A stretch of 64,000 nt of DNA from Lachnospiraceae bacterium UBA1721 (GTDB lineage: Bacteria; Bacillota; Clostridia; Lachnospirales; Lachnospiraceae): positions 18,723-82,722 of the forward strand of contig DCIR01000039.1 of the NCBI GenBank assembly GCA_002317155.1. The letters run 5' to 3'. Shown here piece by piece: positions 54,320 through 63,318 of this stretch. The notes under the pieces were generated by a model. It saw nothing but the letters and a program-made list of their open reading frames with translations, had not been told where the DNA came from and made no database searches. The translations under genes were made by a program, and so were the position numbers. How positions within the stretch are numbered: the first letter of the stretch is position 1; the number at the start of each line of letters is the position of its first letter.

Positions 54320-54847
54320 ATGATGAAAAAATTAGAAGATTATATCAGAAGTATTCCGGATTTTCCTGAACCGGGAATAATATTCCGCGATGTTACAAGT
54401 GTGCTGGAAGATGCAGACGGTTTTAAGCTTGCTGTAGATACCATGCAGAAGCTTGTAGAGGATATGGAGATAGATGCAGTAGTAGGAGCTGAATCAAGAG
54501 GATTTATATTCGGCGCCCCTATTGCTTATAATATGGGCAAGCCTTTTCATCTCATTCGTAAAAAGGGCAAGCTTCCATGTGAGACAATTGAGCAGTCATA
54601 TGATCTTGAATATGGCAGTGCTACTATAGAAATGCATAAGAACAGTATTAAGCCCGGACAGAAGGTCCTTATTGTAGATGACCTGATTGCGACAGGTGGT
54701 ACCACAGAGGCTATGATTAAGCTTGTGGAACAGCTTGGCGGAGTAGTTGCAGGAATTGTTGTTCTTATCGAACTTGCAGGCCTTAATGGCCGTGATAAGA
54801 TTGCGGGATATCGTCTTGATGCCGCTATTACTTATGAGGGAAAATAA
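54320..54847 (+). CDS. apt: Adenine phosphoribosyltransferase
   Basis: A 175-residue Apt: YIRSIPDFPEPGIIFRDVTSVLED, ESRGFIFGAPIAY, LIRKKGKLPCETI and the PRPP loop KVLIVDDLIATGGTTEAM. Converts adenine and PRPP to AMP. It sits 44 bp upstream of relA, the usual arrangement in Firmicutes. GGAG lies at suitable distance from either of two adjacent ATG codons. Confidence 0.97.
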   Translation: MMKKLEDYIRSIPDFPEPGIIFRDVTSVLEDADGFKLAVDTMQKLVEDMEIDAVVGAESRGFIFGAPIAYNMGKPFHLIRKKGKLPCETIEQSYDLEYGSATIEMHKNSIKPGQKVLIVDDLIATGGTTEAMIKLVEQLGGVVAGIVVLIELAGLNGRDKIAGYRLDAAITYEGK

Positions 54848-54891
54848 TCCTTAAAGACGATACATGAAACTGACGAAAGGGTGTGATCAAT

Positions 54892-57198
54892 ATGGCAGAT
54901 GAAGTAGTAAGTACAGCTGCAATTGATACAAGCAGAATAAGTCATAACGCGGATTTTGTAGCTCCTGAGGTGCTTTATAAGCAGCTGATTAAGAGCGTGC
55001 AGAAATACCATCCCAGCGATGATATTTCTATGATTGAGAAGGCTTATAATATAGCTTTTGAAGCTCATAAAGCGCAGGTCAGAAAATCAGGGGAGCCCTA
55101 CATTATACATCCGCTTAACGTTGCAATTATCCTTGCGGAACTTGAAATGGACAAGGAGACTATTGCGGCAGGTCTTTTGCATGATGTTGTAGAAGATACA
55201 ATTATGACCGATGCTGACCTTAAGCGTGAGTTTGGAGAGGACGTAGCTTTATTGGTAGATGGTGTTACCAAGCTTGAAAAGTTGCCTCTTTCAACTTCTA
55301 TAGATCAGTCGGATGCCAAGCTTGAAATGCAGGCTGAAAATCTGCGTAAGATGTTCCTTGCGATGGCAAAGGATATCCGAGTAATTATGATTAAGCTTGC
55401 CGATCGTCTTCATAACATGCGTACGCTTCAGTACCAGAAGCCGGAGAGTCAGATTCGTATCGCACGCGAGACACAGGAAATTTATTGTCCTATCGCGCAG
55501 AGACTTGGTATCAGTAAATTAAAAGTAGAGCTTGATGATATATCACTGAGCTATCTTGATCCCGAGGCTTATAAAGAGCTTTCCGAAAAGATCGAGATGG
55601 GTAAGGATGGACGTGATGCTTACATCAAGAGTATTGTTAAAGAAGTAAGTGAACATATCGATAATGCAGGTATCAGAGCGAAGGTAGACGGAAGAGTAAA
55701 GCACTTTTTCTCTATCTACAAGAAGATGAAGAATCAGAATAAGACCCTGGACCAGATCTACGATATTTTTGCAGTTCGTATTGTTGTTGATTCTGTTAAG
55801 GATTGCTACGCAGCGCTTGGTGTTATCCATGAAATGTATAAGCCTATTCCGGGCCGTTTTAAGGATTACATTGCAATGCCCAAGCCTAATATGTATCAGT
55901 CGCTTCATACCACACTTATTGGAAGCACCGGACAGCCTTTCGAGATACAGATTCGTACCTTTGAGATGCATAAGGCAGCAGAGTATGGTATCGCAGCTCA
56001 CTGGAAGTATAAGGAATCTTCAGCAGGAATGAGCGGTGTTCACGGAGAGGAAGAAAAGCTTTCATGGCTTCGTCAGATTCTCGAGTGGCAGCGTGACATG
56101 TCAGATAACCGAGAGTTCCTGAATCTTTTGAAAAATGATTTGGATCTTTTCTCGGATAATGTATATTGCTTTACTCCCAGCGGTGAAGTTAAAAACCTTC
56201 CTGCTGGATCATGCCCGATTGATTTTGCATACAGTATTCATACAGCTGTCGGCAACAGAATGGTTGGCGCAAGAGTAAACGGAAAACTGGTTCCTATCGA
56301 TTATCGTATTAAAAATGGTGACCGTATTGAGGTAATCACATCTCAAAATACCAAGGGACCGAGTCGTGACTGGCTTAGCCTTGTTAAGAGTACACAGGCT
56401 AAGAATAAGATTAACCAGTGGTTTAAGAACGAATCTAAGGATGATAATGTAACCAAAGGAAAAGAGTATCTGGTGAACTATTGCAAGACCAGAAGCATTG
56501 ATATCTATGGCATTATTACTCCTGAGTATAAAGCGGAACTTGTAAGAAAATATGGTCTTCATGATTGGGACGGTGTGCTTGCGGCGATAGGTCACGGCGC
56601 ATTGAAGGAAGGCCAGGTAGCCAATAAGCTCAAGGAACTCTACGACAATGATCATCCTCAGGTGATGACCAATGAGGAGGTACTTGAGGCAATTGCTGAG
56701 AATGCGGCAGCAGCTGCCAATAAGCCCAAGATTAAGAAAAAGAGTGGTATCGTTGTTAAGGGTATCACAGATCTTTCTGTAAGATTTTCAAAGTGCTGCG
56801 GTCCTGTTCCCGGAGATGAAATCGTAGGTTTCGTTACAAGAGGAAGAGGAATCTCAATTCACAGAACTGACTGTGTAAATGTGCTGAGTTTGCCTGAGCT
56901 GGAAAGAGTAAGACTCATTGATGCCGAGTGGCAGCTTCCCGAGAATCATGTGACTGAAAAATATCTTGCAGAGATTAAGATTTTTGCTAACGACAGAAAC
57001 GGACTTCTTGCTGATGTATCACGTGCATTGACTGAGAAGAATATAAATATTATGTCTATGAATACCAAGACCAATCGTCAGGGACTTGCTACGATGCAGA
57101 CTTCCTTTGAAATAACCAGTAAGGAAGAGCTTGAGAGAGTGATTGATAAGGTACGTGGTATTGAAGGGGTAATAGACATTCAGAGAACAACCGGTTAA
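54892..57198 (+). CDS. relA: Bifunctional (p)ppGpp synthetase/hydrolase RelA/SpoT
   Basis: About 768 residues from MADEVVSTAAID (54892), after GAAAGGG. N-terminal HD hydrolase (HDVVEDT, LADRLHNMRTL), synthetase domain (YKPIPGRFKDYIAMPKPNMYQSLHT), TGS domain (FTPSGEVKNLPAGSCPIDFAY), a Cys-containing helical region (SKCCGPVPGDEI) and an ACT domain. Both catalytic centres look intact. It makes and removes the stringent-response alarmone. Confidence 0.97.
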   Translation: MADEVVSTAAIDTSRISHNADFVAPEVLYKQLIKSVQKYHPSDDISMIEKAYNIAFEAHKAQVRKSGEPYIIHPLNVAIILAELEMDKETIAAGLLHDVVEDTIMTDADLKREFGEDVALLVDGVTKLEKLPLSTSIDQSDAKLEMQAENLRKMFLAMAKDIRVIMIKLADRLHNMRTLQYQKPESQIRIARETQEIYCPIAQRLGISKLKVELDDISLSYLDPEAYKELSEKIEMGKDGRDAYIKSIVKEVSEHIDNAGIRAKVDGRVKHFFSIYKKMKNQNKTLDQIYDIFAVRIVVDSVKDCYAALGVIHEMYKPIPGRFKDYIAMPKPNMYQSLHTTLIGSTGQPFEIQIRTFEMHKAAEYGIAAHWKYKESSAGMSGVHGEEEKLSWLRQILEWQRDMSDNREFLNLLKNDLDLFSDNVYCFTPSGEVKNLPAGSCPIDFAYSIHTAVGNRMVGARVNGKLVPIDYRIKNGDRIEVITSQNTKGPSRDWLSLVKSTQAKNKINQWFKNESKDDNVTKGKEYLVNYCKTRSIDIYGIITPEYKAELVRKYGLHDWDGVLAAIGHGALKEGQVANKLKELYDNDHPQVMTNEEVLEAIAENAAAAANKPKIKKKSGIVVKGITDLSVRFSKCCGPVPGDEIVGFVTRGRGISIHRTDCVNVLSLPELERVRLIDAEWQLPENHVTEKYLAEIKIFANDRNGLLADVSRALTEKNINIMSMNTKTNRQGLATMQTSFEITSKEELERVIDKVRGIEGVIDIQRTTG

Positions 57199-57227
57199 CC
57201 ATTAATAGAGCAATACGGGGATAAAAA

Positions 57228-57860
57228 ATGTCAGACATTAAAATTGGACGTATGGTCGTCGGTATATATTCAACCAACTGTTATTTTCTATACAGAGCTG
57301 ACTCGAAAGAGGTTGTAATGATTGATGTTCCTGATGAAGGAAGACAGATATACAACAAGCTTGCTCAGTATGGATTTAAGGTGGCAGGTATTTTGCTTAC
57401 TCACGGTCATTTTGATCATATTTGGGGTGTTAGTGAACTTAGAAGTGCCGCAAGTGTTAAGGTATATGCATATCACAAAGAAGAGCCTATAATGACTAGC
57501 GCACGCCTCAATTTTTCTGAGAAAATGCGTAGACCTGTAACGCTTAAGGTTAACAAATATTTAGATGACGGTGATGAGATTGAACTTGCCGGAATTAAGT
57601 TTAAGCTTTTGGCTACGCCCGGTCATACCAGAGGAAGCTGCTGCTACTATATTGAAGAGGCCGGAATGGTGGTATCGGGTGATACACTTTTCCTTGAATC
57701 GGTAGGAAGAAATGATTTCCCTACGGGAAGTGCTACGGATATGAAGCGTTCAATAAGGGAAAAGCTTTTTGTACTTCCTGATGAAACCAAGGTTTATCCC
57801 GGTCACGGAGATGAGACTACTATAGGACACGAGAAGAAGTACAATCCGTTTTTGGTGTAG
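57228..57860 (+). CDS. MBL-fold metallohydrolase (glyoxalase II-like)
   Basis: A 210-residue metallo-beta-lactamase-fold enzyme with the metal site THGHFDHIWG (HxHxDH), an Asp/His further on (LATPGHTRGS, GDTLF, YPGHGDET). The short form seen next to relA in Clostridia. Likely a hydroxyacylglutathione-hydrolase-like or general hydrolase; the true substrate is unknown. It follows relA by 29 bp and is closed by a terminator. Confidence 0.88.
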   Translation: MSDIKIGRMVVGIYSTNCYFLYRADSKEVVMIDVPDEGRQIYNKLAQYGFKVAGILLTHGHFDHIWGVSELRSAASVKVYAYHKEEPIMTSARLNFSEKMRRPVTLKVNKYLDDGDEIELAGIKFKLLATPGHTRGSCCYYIEEAGMVVSGDTLFLESVGRNDFPTGSATDMKRSIREKLFVLPDETKVYPGHGDETTIGHEKKYNPFLV

Positions 57861-57898
57861 TATAACGGTAAAACCAAAATAGTTATAGCAGGAATGAG

Positions 57899-57934
57899 CG
57901 GGACAAGATTGAAGTGATTTTGTCCCGTGTTTTA
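57899..57934 (+). terminator. Intrinsic terminator after the MBL gene
   Basis: CGGGACAA (57899) pairs with TTGTCCCG (57920-57927), then TGTTTTATT. Confidence 0.75.
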
Positions 57935-57954
57935 TTAAAATAATAGGTAATAAG

Positions 57955-59469
57955 ATGGGTAATACAAAATACTTAAAGATTAATCACGAAAAATTCGGAT
58001 ACGATGTATTGGCGATGTTTCAGTCCTTCTATACAGACTGTAGCTGGCAGCTGATATTCCCCGGATGTCGTGAGAATATAATTGCAGAGGCAGAATCTAC
58101 CGGTATATTCTGTGAACTTGAATTCATGGTTGATTCAAATGATGGATCAACAGGCACAGGGAAAAATGATTATGATGCAGATTTTCCTGTCAAGGTTCGA
58201 ATTGATAATGAAGAGCTTTTTTATAAGGGCGGTGAAGGTAAGGCTTTCAAGGAAGGCTTTGGCGGTTGGTTGTATGATGAATTAAAAAGAATAACCGGAC
58301 GTGGACTGCCATGGGGTACTTTGAATGGAGTACGCCCTACAAAGCTTGCTTATCAGAGACTGGAACAGGGATTGAGTCATGATGAGATATTGAATTATTA
58401 TCTTACGGAGAGAAAGACTTCTGTTGAAAAAGCAGAGCTTGCCATTGAGATTGCTTCGAGGGAAAGAGAGATTCTCAGTAAGCTTCATATGAAAGATGGA
58501 TATAGCTTGTATATTGGAATTCCTTTTTGTCCAACGACCTGTCTATACTGTTCATTTACCTCTTATCCGATAGCTCAGTTTAGAAAGCAGGTAGACAGCT
58601 ATATAGATGCAGTGATAAAAGAGCTCGAATATGTTGCTGAAAATATGAAAGATAAGCCTCTTGATACGGTATATATCGGGGGAGGTACACCTACGACTCT
58701 GGAGCCTGATCAGCTTGACAGATTAATTAGTCGGGTGGAAGCGCTCTTTGATATGAAAAATGTTGCTGAGTTTACCGTTGAAGCCGGAAGAGCGGATTCT
58801 ATTACCGCGGATAAGCTTAAGGTATTGAAGGAACATAATGTTACCAGAATATCTATTAATCCTCAGACATTCAATCAGGAGACACTTGATTTTATTGGTA
58901 GAAAGGCTACAGTTCAACAGCTTTTGGATATTTGGCCCGTGGCAAGAGAGCTTGGCTTTGATAACATCAATATGGACATTATACTTGGATTGCCTGATGA
59001 GGATGAAATCAAGGTTAACCATACCATAGAGATGATAAAGGAGTTAAAGCCTGACTCACTTACCGTTCACTCTTTGGCAATCAAGCGCGCGTCTAAGCTT
59101 TCGCAGTGGATTATTCAAAATGGTAAGTCTACTCTTAAGAATACTGATTCTACAATGGATATAGCGTTTGCGGGAGCAAAAGAACTGGGACTGGAACCTT
59201 ATTATCTCTATCGCCAGAAGAATATGTCAGGCAACTTTGAAAATGTAGGATTCGCGGAGCCGGGAAAATATGGTATATATAACATCCTTATCATGGAGGA
59301 AGTCCAGTCCATCGTAGCTTGTGGCGCTGGAACGGTCACTAAAAGGGTGTTCTATAACGGGGATAATATTGACAGACTTGAGAGATGCGAGAATGTCAAA
59401 GATGTGGCTCTATATATAGAAAAAATCGATGAAATGATACAACGTAAAAGAACATTATTCGCTGACTAA
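57955..59469 (+). CDS. hemZ: Radical SAM protein HemZ (coproporphyrinogen dehydrogenase-like)
   Basis: A 504-residue protein. N-terminal 165 residues are specific to HemZ; the radical SAM domain shows YIGIPFCPTTCLYCSFTSYP (CxxxCxxC) and VYIGGGTPTTLEPDQL. A HemN-like C-terminal region follows (LYRQKNMSGNFENVGFAEPG). No other heme genes are in view. Usual position after apt-relA-MBL in Lachnospiraceae. The mobile region begins downstream of its stop. Confidence 0.92.
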   Translation: MGNTKYLKINHEKFGYDVLAMFQSFYTDCSWQLIFPGCRENIIAEAESTGIFCELEFMVDSNDGSTGTGKNDYDADFPVKVRIDNEELFYKGGEGKAFKEGFGGWLYDELKRITGRGLPWGTLNGVRPTKLAYQRLEQGLSHDEILNYYLTERKTSVEKAELAIEIASREREILSKLHMKDGYSLYIGIPFCPTTCLYCSFTSYPIAQFRKQVDSYIDAVIKELEYVAENMKDKPLDTVYIGGGTPTTLEPDQLDRLISRVEALFDMKNVAEFTVEAGRADSITADKLKVLKEHNVTRISINPQTFNQETLDFIGRKATVQQLLDIWPVARELGFDNINMDIILGLPDEDEIKVNHTIEMIKELKPDSLTVHSLAIKRASKLSQWIIQNGKSTLKNTDSTMDIAFAGAKELGLEPYYLYRQKNMSGNFENVGFAEPGKYGIYNILIMEEVQSIVACGAGTVTKRVFYNGDNIDRLERCENVKDVALYIEKIDEMIQRKRTLFAD

Positions 59470-59643
59470 TTACTAACCTTTTTAATTGAATATTCGGAGT
59501 AAATACACTGGATTTTATCCACTGAAGATGATGGGAGTCCAACAAAAGTCCAACAAATTTTTTTGCAATGACACGCAATAACGATGAATAATACGTTATT
59601 GAAGGCGATTTCCTGTAAATATTAGTGATTATTTACTAACCTT
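59470..59643. repeat. 11-bp direct repeats bordering the hemZ/mobile-element junction
   Basis: TTACTAACCTT at 59470-59480 and again at 59633-59643. Between them are two AGTCCAACAA copies and TGGAT-TTT-ATCCA (about 59510-59522), which could be a recombinase core. A candidate boundary or attachment remnant. Confidence 0.35.
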
Positions 59644-59785
59644 AAAAGGGCGTTTCGAAAGTACTCGGAACGCCCTTTTTATGCACCTTTGGAGGATTTT
59701 TTTAGTCCAACAAAATGTTGTTTTTGATGCAAAAGTCCAACAAATGCTGAAAAAAGTCCAACATTTGTAAAAAAGAGTCCAACAA
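59536..59785 (+). repeat. Six AGTCCAACAA direct repeats
   Basis: Copies begin at 59536, 59547, 59704, 59734, 59755 (last base T instead of A) and 59776, all in one orientation. The first two are 11 bp apart, and the last three are 21 bp apart, two turns of the helix. Candidates: arm-type sites of a tyrosine integrase, iterons or operator sites of the next operon. Confidence 0.7.
59644..59684 (+). terminator. Intrinsic terminator downstream of hemZ
   Basis: AAAAGGGCGTT pairs with AACGCCCTTTTT, followed by a short T-run. It stands 175 bp after the hemZ stop, separated from it by the repeats listed at 59470-59643. Confidence 0.85.
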
Positions 59786-59829
59786 ATGCTCATTTGATAA
59801 CAACCTTTAATTATTTAAGAAGGAGGAAA

Positions 59830-59883
59830 ATGCCAATGATTACAGCGATAGGTGCAGGCGATGAATTCATAGTCTCATCGTAG
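59830..59883 (+). CDS. Possible 17-aa leader ORF
   Basis: An ATG after AAGAAGGAGGAAA opens an 17-codon frame, whose TAG overlaps the AGGAGG of the next gene. It could couple translation or be a chance frame. Confidence 0.35.
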   Translation: MPMITAIGAGDEFIVSS

Positions 59884-59895
59884 GAGGAAGATTTT

Positions 59896-60078
59896 ATGGT
59901 GAAGATTAGACTTCAGGGAACAACGAATGAGATTAAGAAAATGCGCAGGGTAATTGAGCGCAACAGATGTCTGACAGTAGTCAGCACATCCGAAGTATTT
60001 CCGAATAAAGGAACAGAGAAATATTTCAGACAGTATATGGATATCGTATTTGATAAAGAAGACAAGGTTAATAAATAG
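59896..60078 (+). CDS. Small DUF3970-like protein
   Basis: A 60-residue protein: VKIRLQGTTNEIKKM, then a Pro-Asn-Lys-Gly turn (VFPNKGTEKYFRQYMDI). The pattern matches, as far as I recall, DUF3970 proteins found in mobile elements beside partition genes. Function unknown. GAGGAAG precedes its start. parA begins 9 bp after its stop. Confidence 0.55.
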   Translation: MVKIRLQGTTNEIKKMRRVIERNRCLTVVSTSEVFPNKGTEKYFRQYMDIVFDKEDKVNK

Positions 60079-60087
60079 GAGAACAGG

Positions 60088-60885
60088 ATGACTATGAACA
60101 ATAAAATCGCCAATAATTCATGTAAGGTAATTGCACTCACTAATCAAAAGGGAGGAGTTGCAAAGAGTTTTACAACAGCAAGCTTAGCAGTGGGACTGGT
60201 TCAGGAAGGAAAGAAGGTCCTTGTAATTGATAATGATCCTCAGGGTCATGCATCAAGATGTCTCGGTGTTAAGAATGCATCAGTTACTATAGCCGATGTT
60301 ATGGACAGACTTATTAAGGGAGAACAGCTTAAGGCCGGCTATGGTATTACATCAACTGAGGAAGGTGTTGACCTTCTTGCGGCGAATGTAAATTATGCAA
60401 TGTTGGAGTTTTCACTCATCAGTGTAATGAGCAGGGAAAAGGTTCTTGAGGAATTTGTTCAAATGGAGAGAGAGTTCTACGATTATATTCTGATTGACTG
60501 CCCGCCTAATCTGGGCATATTCGTTCTTAATGCTCTTAATGCGGCTGATTCGGCGCTTATTCCGGTGAAGCTTGAAGATTTATCGATAGATGGCTTACAA
60601 CAGCTTATTCAGACCATAGGAATGGCTAAGAGGCATCTTAATCCGTCACTGGAAATCTGTGGAATACTTTTTACAGTGGTAGAACCTAGAACTGTACTTG
60701 CAAAGCAGTCTATGGCCGCTATCAGGGAAGCTTATGGGGAACATGTAAAAATCTATGACACGATTATTCCCAAGTCAGTTAAAGCAGCTGAATGTCCCGC
60801 ATCAGGTATCAGCATATATAAATATGATCCATGTGGAAGTGTAGCGGCTGCTTATAAATCTCTTACAAGGGAGGTGATTGGCTGA
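60088..60885 (+). CDS. parA: ParA-family partition ATPase
   Basis: A 265-residue ParA: Walker A QKGGVAKSFTT (about 20-30), in which the usual GK(T) reads AKS, ParA motifs IDNDPQGHASRCLG and ILIDCPPNLG. The deviant Walker A Lys is present. It would position DNA together with ParB during segregation. It overlaps parB by one base and is the first large gene of the replicon module. Confidence 0.9.
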   Translation: MTMNNKIANNSCKVIALTNQKGGVAKSFTTASLAVGLVQEGKKVLVIDNDPQGHASRCLGVKNASVTIADVMDRLIKGEQLKAGYGITSTEEGVDLLAANVNYAMLEFSLISVMSREKVLEEFVQMEREFYDYILIDCPPNLGIFVLNALNAADSALIPVKLEDLSIDGLQQLIQTIGMAKRHLNPSLEICGILFTVVEPRTVLAKQSMAAIREAYGEHVKIYDTIIPKSVKAAECPASGISIYKYDPCGSVAAAYKSLTREVIG

Positions 60886-61805
60886 TGGATACACGTGCAG
60901 AAATACAATTAACTGATTTTGATACTCTGTTCAGCGGAGGATCAGCAGAAATGGAAAAGGCTCTTTTCACTTGTGGTCACGGTGACCACAAGTTGAATAT
61001 TCCTGTAGTGGAGTTGAAAGTTCACGAGATAGAAGCATTTCCCAGACATCCTTTTAAGGTAAAAGATGACGAGGATATGAAGATGCTCGTTGAAAATATA
61101 AAAGAATATGGTGTTCTTCATCCGGTAATCGTCAGGGAAACTAATGATGGCAGATATGAAATGATATCCGGACACAGACGTAAGTATGCATCTGAACTTG
61201 CAGGAATTGAGACAATACCGGCAAGGGTTATGAAACTTACAGATGAAGAAGCTACAATACTTATGGCTGATGCAAATTTTCTTCAGAGGACAGAGATTGC
61301 CATATCTGAAAAGGCAAAGGCCTACCGTATGAAATTTGAAGCTATCAAGCGTCAGGGTAAGAGAGGTACCGGAAGCAGCTATGTTGAGATAGGTGGAATT
61401 ACCGGTGAGAGCAAAAAGACAATACAGAGACTTATCAGAATATCTTACCTGACTGATGAACTTATGGAAATGATTGATGATAAAAGACTTGGTCTGTTAC
61501 AGGGAGTGAATATTTCATATCTTCCCGAGAGTGATCAGGATATTGTCCTGTGGGGAATCAATGAGACTGATGCAAAAATGACGGTCAATCAGTCAGTCAT
61601 GATTAAGAACTTAGCACTTGAAAACAAACTGACCATGGAAGCAATGGTGTTTATTTTACAGAAGAATGATAAAACTGCTTATAAATTTGTAATGGATGAA
61701 TACCAGCTTAAGGAGTTTTTTACTGATTCAGAGAAACCGGAAGAAATAGAGAGAATCATTCTTGGATTACTGATTAAGTGGAGGGAGGGCAAAGTAGATG
61801 TCTGA
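60885..61805 (+). CDS. parB: ParB-family partition protein
   Basis: A 306-residue ParB/Spo0J-like protein: ParB/Srx nuclease-like domain (AFPRHPFKVKDDEDMKMLVENIKEYGVLHPVIVRET..., MISGHRRKYASELAG) and a helix-turn-helix region (RTEIAISEKAKAYRMKF, GITGESKKTIQRLIRI). It would bind centromere sites. A candidate site (60969-60993) lies inside its own coding sequence. Its end overlaps rep by 8 bp. Confidence 0.9.
   Translation: MDTRAEIQLTDFDTLFSGGSAEMEKALFTCGHGDHKLNIPVVELKVHEIEAFPRHPFKVKDDEDMKMLVENIKEYGVLHPVIVRETNDGRYEMISGHRRKYASELAGIETIPARVMKLTDEEATILMADANFLQRTEIAISEKAKAYRMKFEAIKRQGKRGTGSSYVEIGGITGESKKTIQRLIRISYLTDELMEMIDDKRLGLLQGVNISYLPESDQDIVLWGINETDAKMTVNQSVMIKNLALENKLTMEAMVFILQKNDKTAYKFVMDEYQLKEFFTDSEKPEEIERIILGLLIKWREGKVDV
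60969..60993. promoter_or_regulatory. Palindrome site 1 (in parB)
   Basis: CTTGTGG-TCACGGTGA-CCACAAG with an extra A/T pair outside. Candidate ParB or regulator binding site. Confidence 0.6.
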
Positions 61806-62952
61806 ACAGCCTAATTTCGATTATTATTATGGGTCTGACAGTGAACAGTTTAGATATATAAAGATACCGAGGCTTATTATTGAGGATATGGTTTTCTATA
61901 AGCTTTCTGACAGGGCAAAAATTCTTTACGGAATCATGTTGGACAGAATGTCCCTTTCAAGAACAAATGGATGGATTGATGAAATGAACCGGGTATATAT
62001 ACGTTTCTCAATAAATAACATAGCTGTTGCTCTTAACTGTTCGGTGCCTACTGCCTGTAAGACTATAGCTGAGCTTGATGATGATAAAGGTATAGGTCTT
62101 ATAGAACGAATAAGGCACGGTCAGGGTCAAACTGACCTTATCTATGTTAAGAACTTTGCATCTTATCTTGATGGTAATCCTGATGTAGGAAAAGAGATTG
62201 CGTGGGATTCAACCTATGATGAGACAACCGATGATAATGGTCAGAGTGATGCGGATGATCTCATCCAGGAGGAAGTTACAGACCCTGAAATGCAGGATTC
62301 AGTAGGGGAAAGTCAGAATTCAATTTCTTTGAATTCAAAAATTTTGAATTCAAGAAATTTGAATTCAAGAAATTTGAATTCAAAAAGTTTTAATCCTAGT
62401 ATTCAAGAATCTTTAATTCCAGAATTAAAAGAATTTGACCCTAATAATACTAATATAAATAATACTGATTTAAGTAATACTGAAGGTAATACAGATGGAT
62501 TAGATAGATTAGATGGATACGCGCGCGTAGTTGCTCAGATTCAGCAGAATATAGATTATGAGAGTCTGAGTAATTATCCGGATGAGGAGAAACGTGCAAC
62601 CTATGAAGAGATATATCAGCTTATCTGTGATGTGGTTCTGGTACCTGAAGAGAATATTAAAATTAATGGCAAGAACTATCCGTATGAGATGGTCAGGTCA
62701 AGATTTATGTCGCTTAGATTTGAGCATGTTATTTATGTTACAGGATGCATGGCGGAAAACTTCGGTAAAGTATCAAACATCCGAAATTATCTGATTACGG
62801 CTTTATATAATGCACCACTGACTATGCAAAATCATGCTGACCAGGACTATCGTGAGTCAACGCACACAAGAGTTGTGACACCATATGAACTTGAGTGTGA
62901 GGAAAGACTGGAGGAACTAAGAGCAGCCGGTGTAGTAAAAAAATACTTCTAA
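61798..62952 (+). CDS. RepA_N-family replication initiator
   Basis: A 384-residue protein. Residues 15-115 match the RepA_N domain (KIPRLIIEDMVFYKLSDRAKILYGIMLDRMSLS..., RVYIRFSINNIAVALNCSVPTACKTIAEL), a winged-helix initiator known from Firmicute plasmids and ICEs. Between 172 and 200 lies a five-residue repeat LNSxx, encoded by the 15-bp iterons (62313-62387). The C-terminal domain (about 255-384) is like those seen in related initiators. In RepA_N plasmids the origin lies inside the rep gene, as seems true here. It overlaps parB by 8 bp. Confidence 0.8.
   Translation: MSEQPNFDYYYGSDSEQFRYIKIPRLIIEDMVFYKLSDRAKILYGIMLDRMSLSRTNGWIDEMNRVYIRFSINNIAVALNCSVPTACKTIAELDDDKGIGLIERIRHGQGQTDLIYVKNFASYLDGNPDVGKEIAWDSTYDETTDDNGQSDADDLIQEEVTDPEMQDSVGESQNSISLNSKILNSRNLNSRNLNSKSFNPSIQESLIPELKEFDPNNTNINNTDLSNTEGNTDGLDRLDGYARVVAQIQQNIDYESLSNYPDEEKRATYEEIYQLICDVVLVPEENIKINGKNYPYEMVRSRFMSLRFEHVIYVTGCMAENFGKVSNIRNYLITALYNAPLTMQNHADQDYRESTHTRVVTPYELECEERLEELRAAGVVKKYF
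62313..62387 (+). repeat. 15-bp iterons inside the rep gene (candidate origin)
   Basis: Four units of TTTGAATTCAARAAW (62328-62387) and one degenerate unit before them, each with GAATTC. An AT-rich stretch (about 62440-62510, repeated AATAATAC) follows, like a DNA unwinding element. Confidence 0.75.
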
Positions 62953-62957
62953 CAGTT

Positions 62958-62986
62958 TCACTTGTGGTCACGGTGGCCACAAGTGA
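62958..62986. promoter_or_regulatory. Palindrome site 2 (after rep)
   Basis: CTTGTGG-TCACGGTGG-CCACAAG extended by TCA/TGA, 5 bp after the rep stop codon. Confidence 0.6.
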
Positions 62987-63068
62987 GTAAATTGGTCATA
63001 TTCAAGACAATTGAAATCCCGATTTATTAACATTTGTGATATACTCTATCTGTCTGGAGAACAAGAAA

Positions 63069-63287
63069 ATGTTTGGAAGTAAGAAGAATATCATACCTAA
63101 AATTCCATATGATCCGAATACACAGCGAGCTGTACTAAAGTGCAGTATCTGTAACGGAGAACAGGTTGCAGGCTTTAAGGATAAAACGACCGGCAAATTT
63201 ACCGAGGTATGTTTGATCAGAGATGAAAAGGAACTTGATAAGTTTATGGAACTGTATGATCTGTCTTCGATAAGCAAGGAATATTGA
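63069..63287 (+). CDS. Small conserved protein of clostridial mobile elements
   Basis: A 72-residue protein starting at MFGSKKN (63069) after GGAG. Its LKCSICNGEQVAGFKDKTTGKFTEVCLIRDEKEL pattern matches, from memory, a small family found beside rep in clostridial conjugative elements, often named only by misannotation. Two Cys are present. Function unknown. A palindrome overlaps its stop codon. Confidence 0.6.
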   Translation: MFGSKKNIIPKIPYDPNTQRAVLKCSICNGEQVAGFKDKTTGKFTEVCLIRDEKELDKFMELYDLSSISKEY

Positions 63288-63302
63288 CTTGTGGCCACAA
63301 GT
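63287..63302. promoter_or_regulatory. Palindrome site 3 (short form)
   Basis: ACTTGTGGCCACAAGT: both arms as in the other sites, but the central 9 bp are missing. It starts at the last base of the stop codon of the gene before it. Confidence 0.55.
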
Positions 63303-63318
63303 GAATAGGGGATGGATA

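Noticed and set aside
59536..59785. CRISPR-like reading of the AGTCCAACAA repeats
   Set aside because: The repeats are only 10 bp, unevenly spaced, and next to a replication/partition module.
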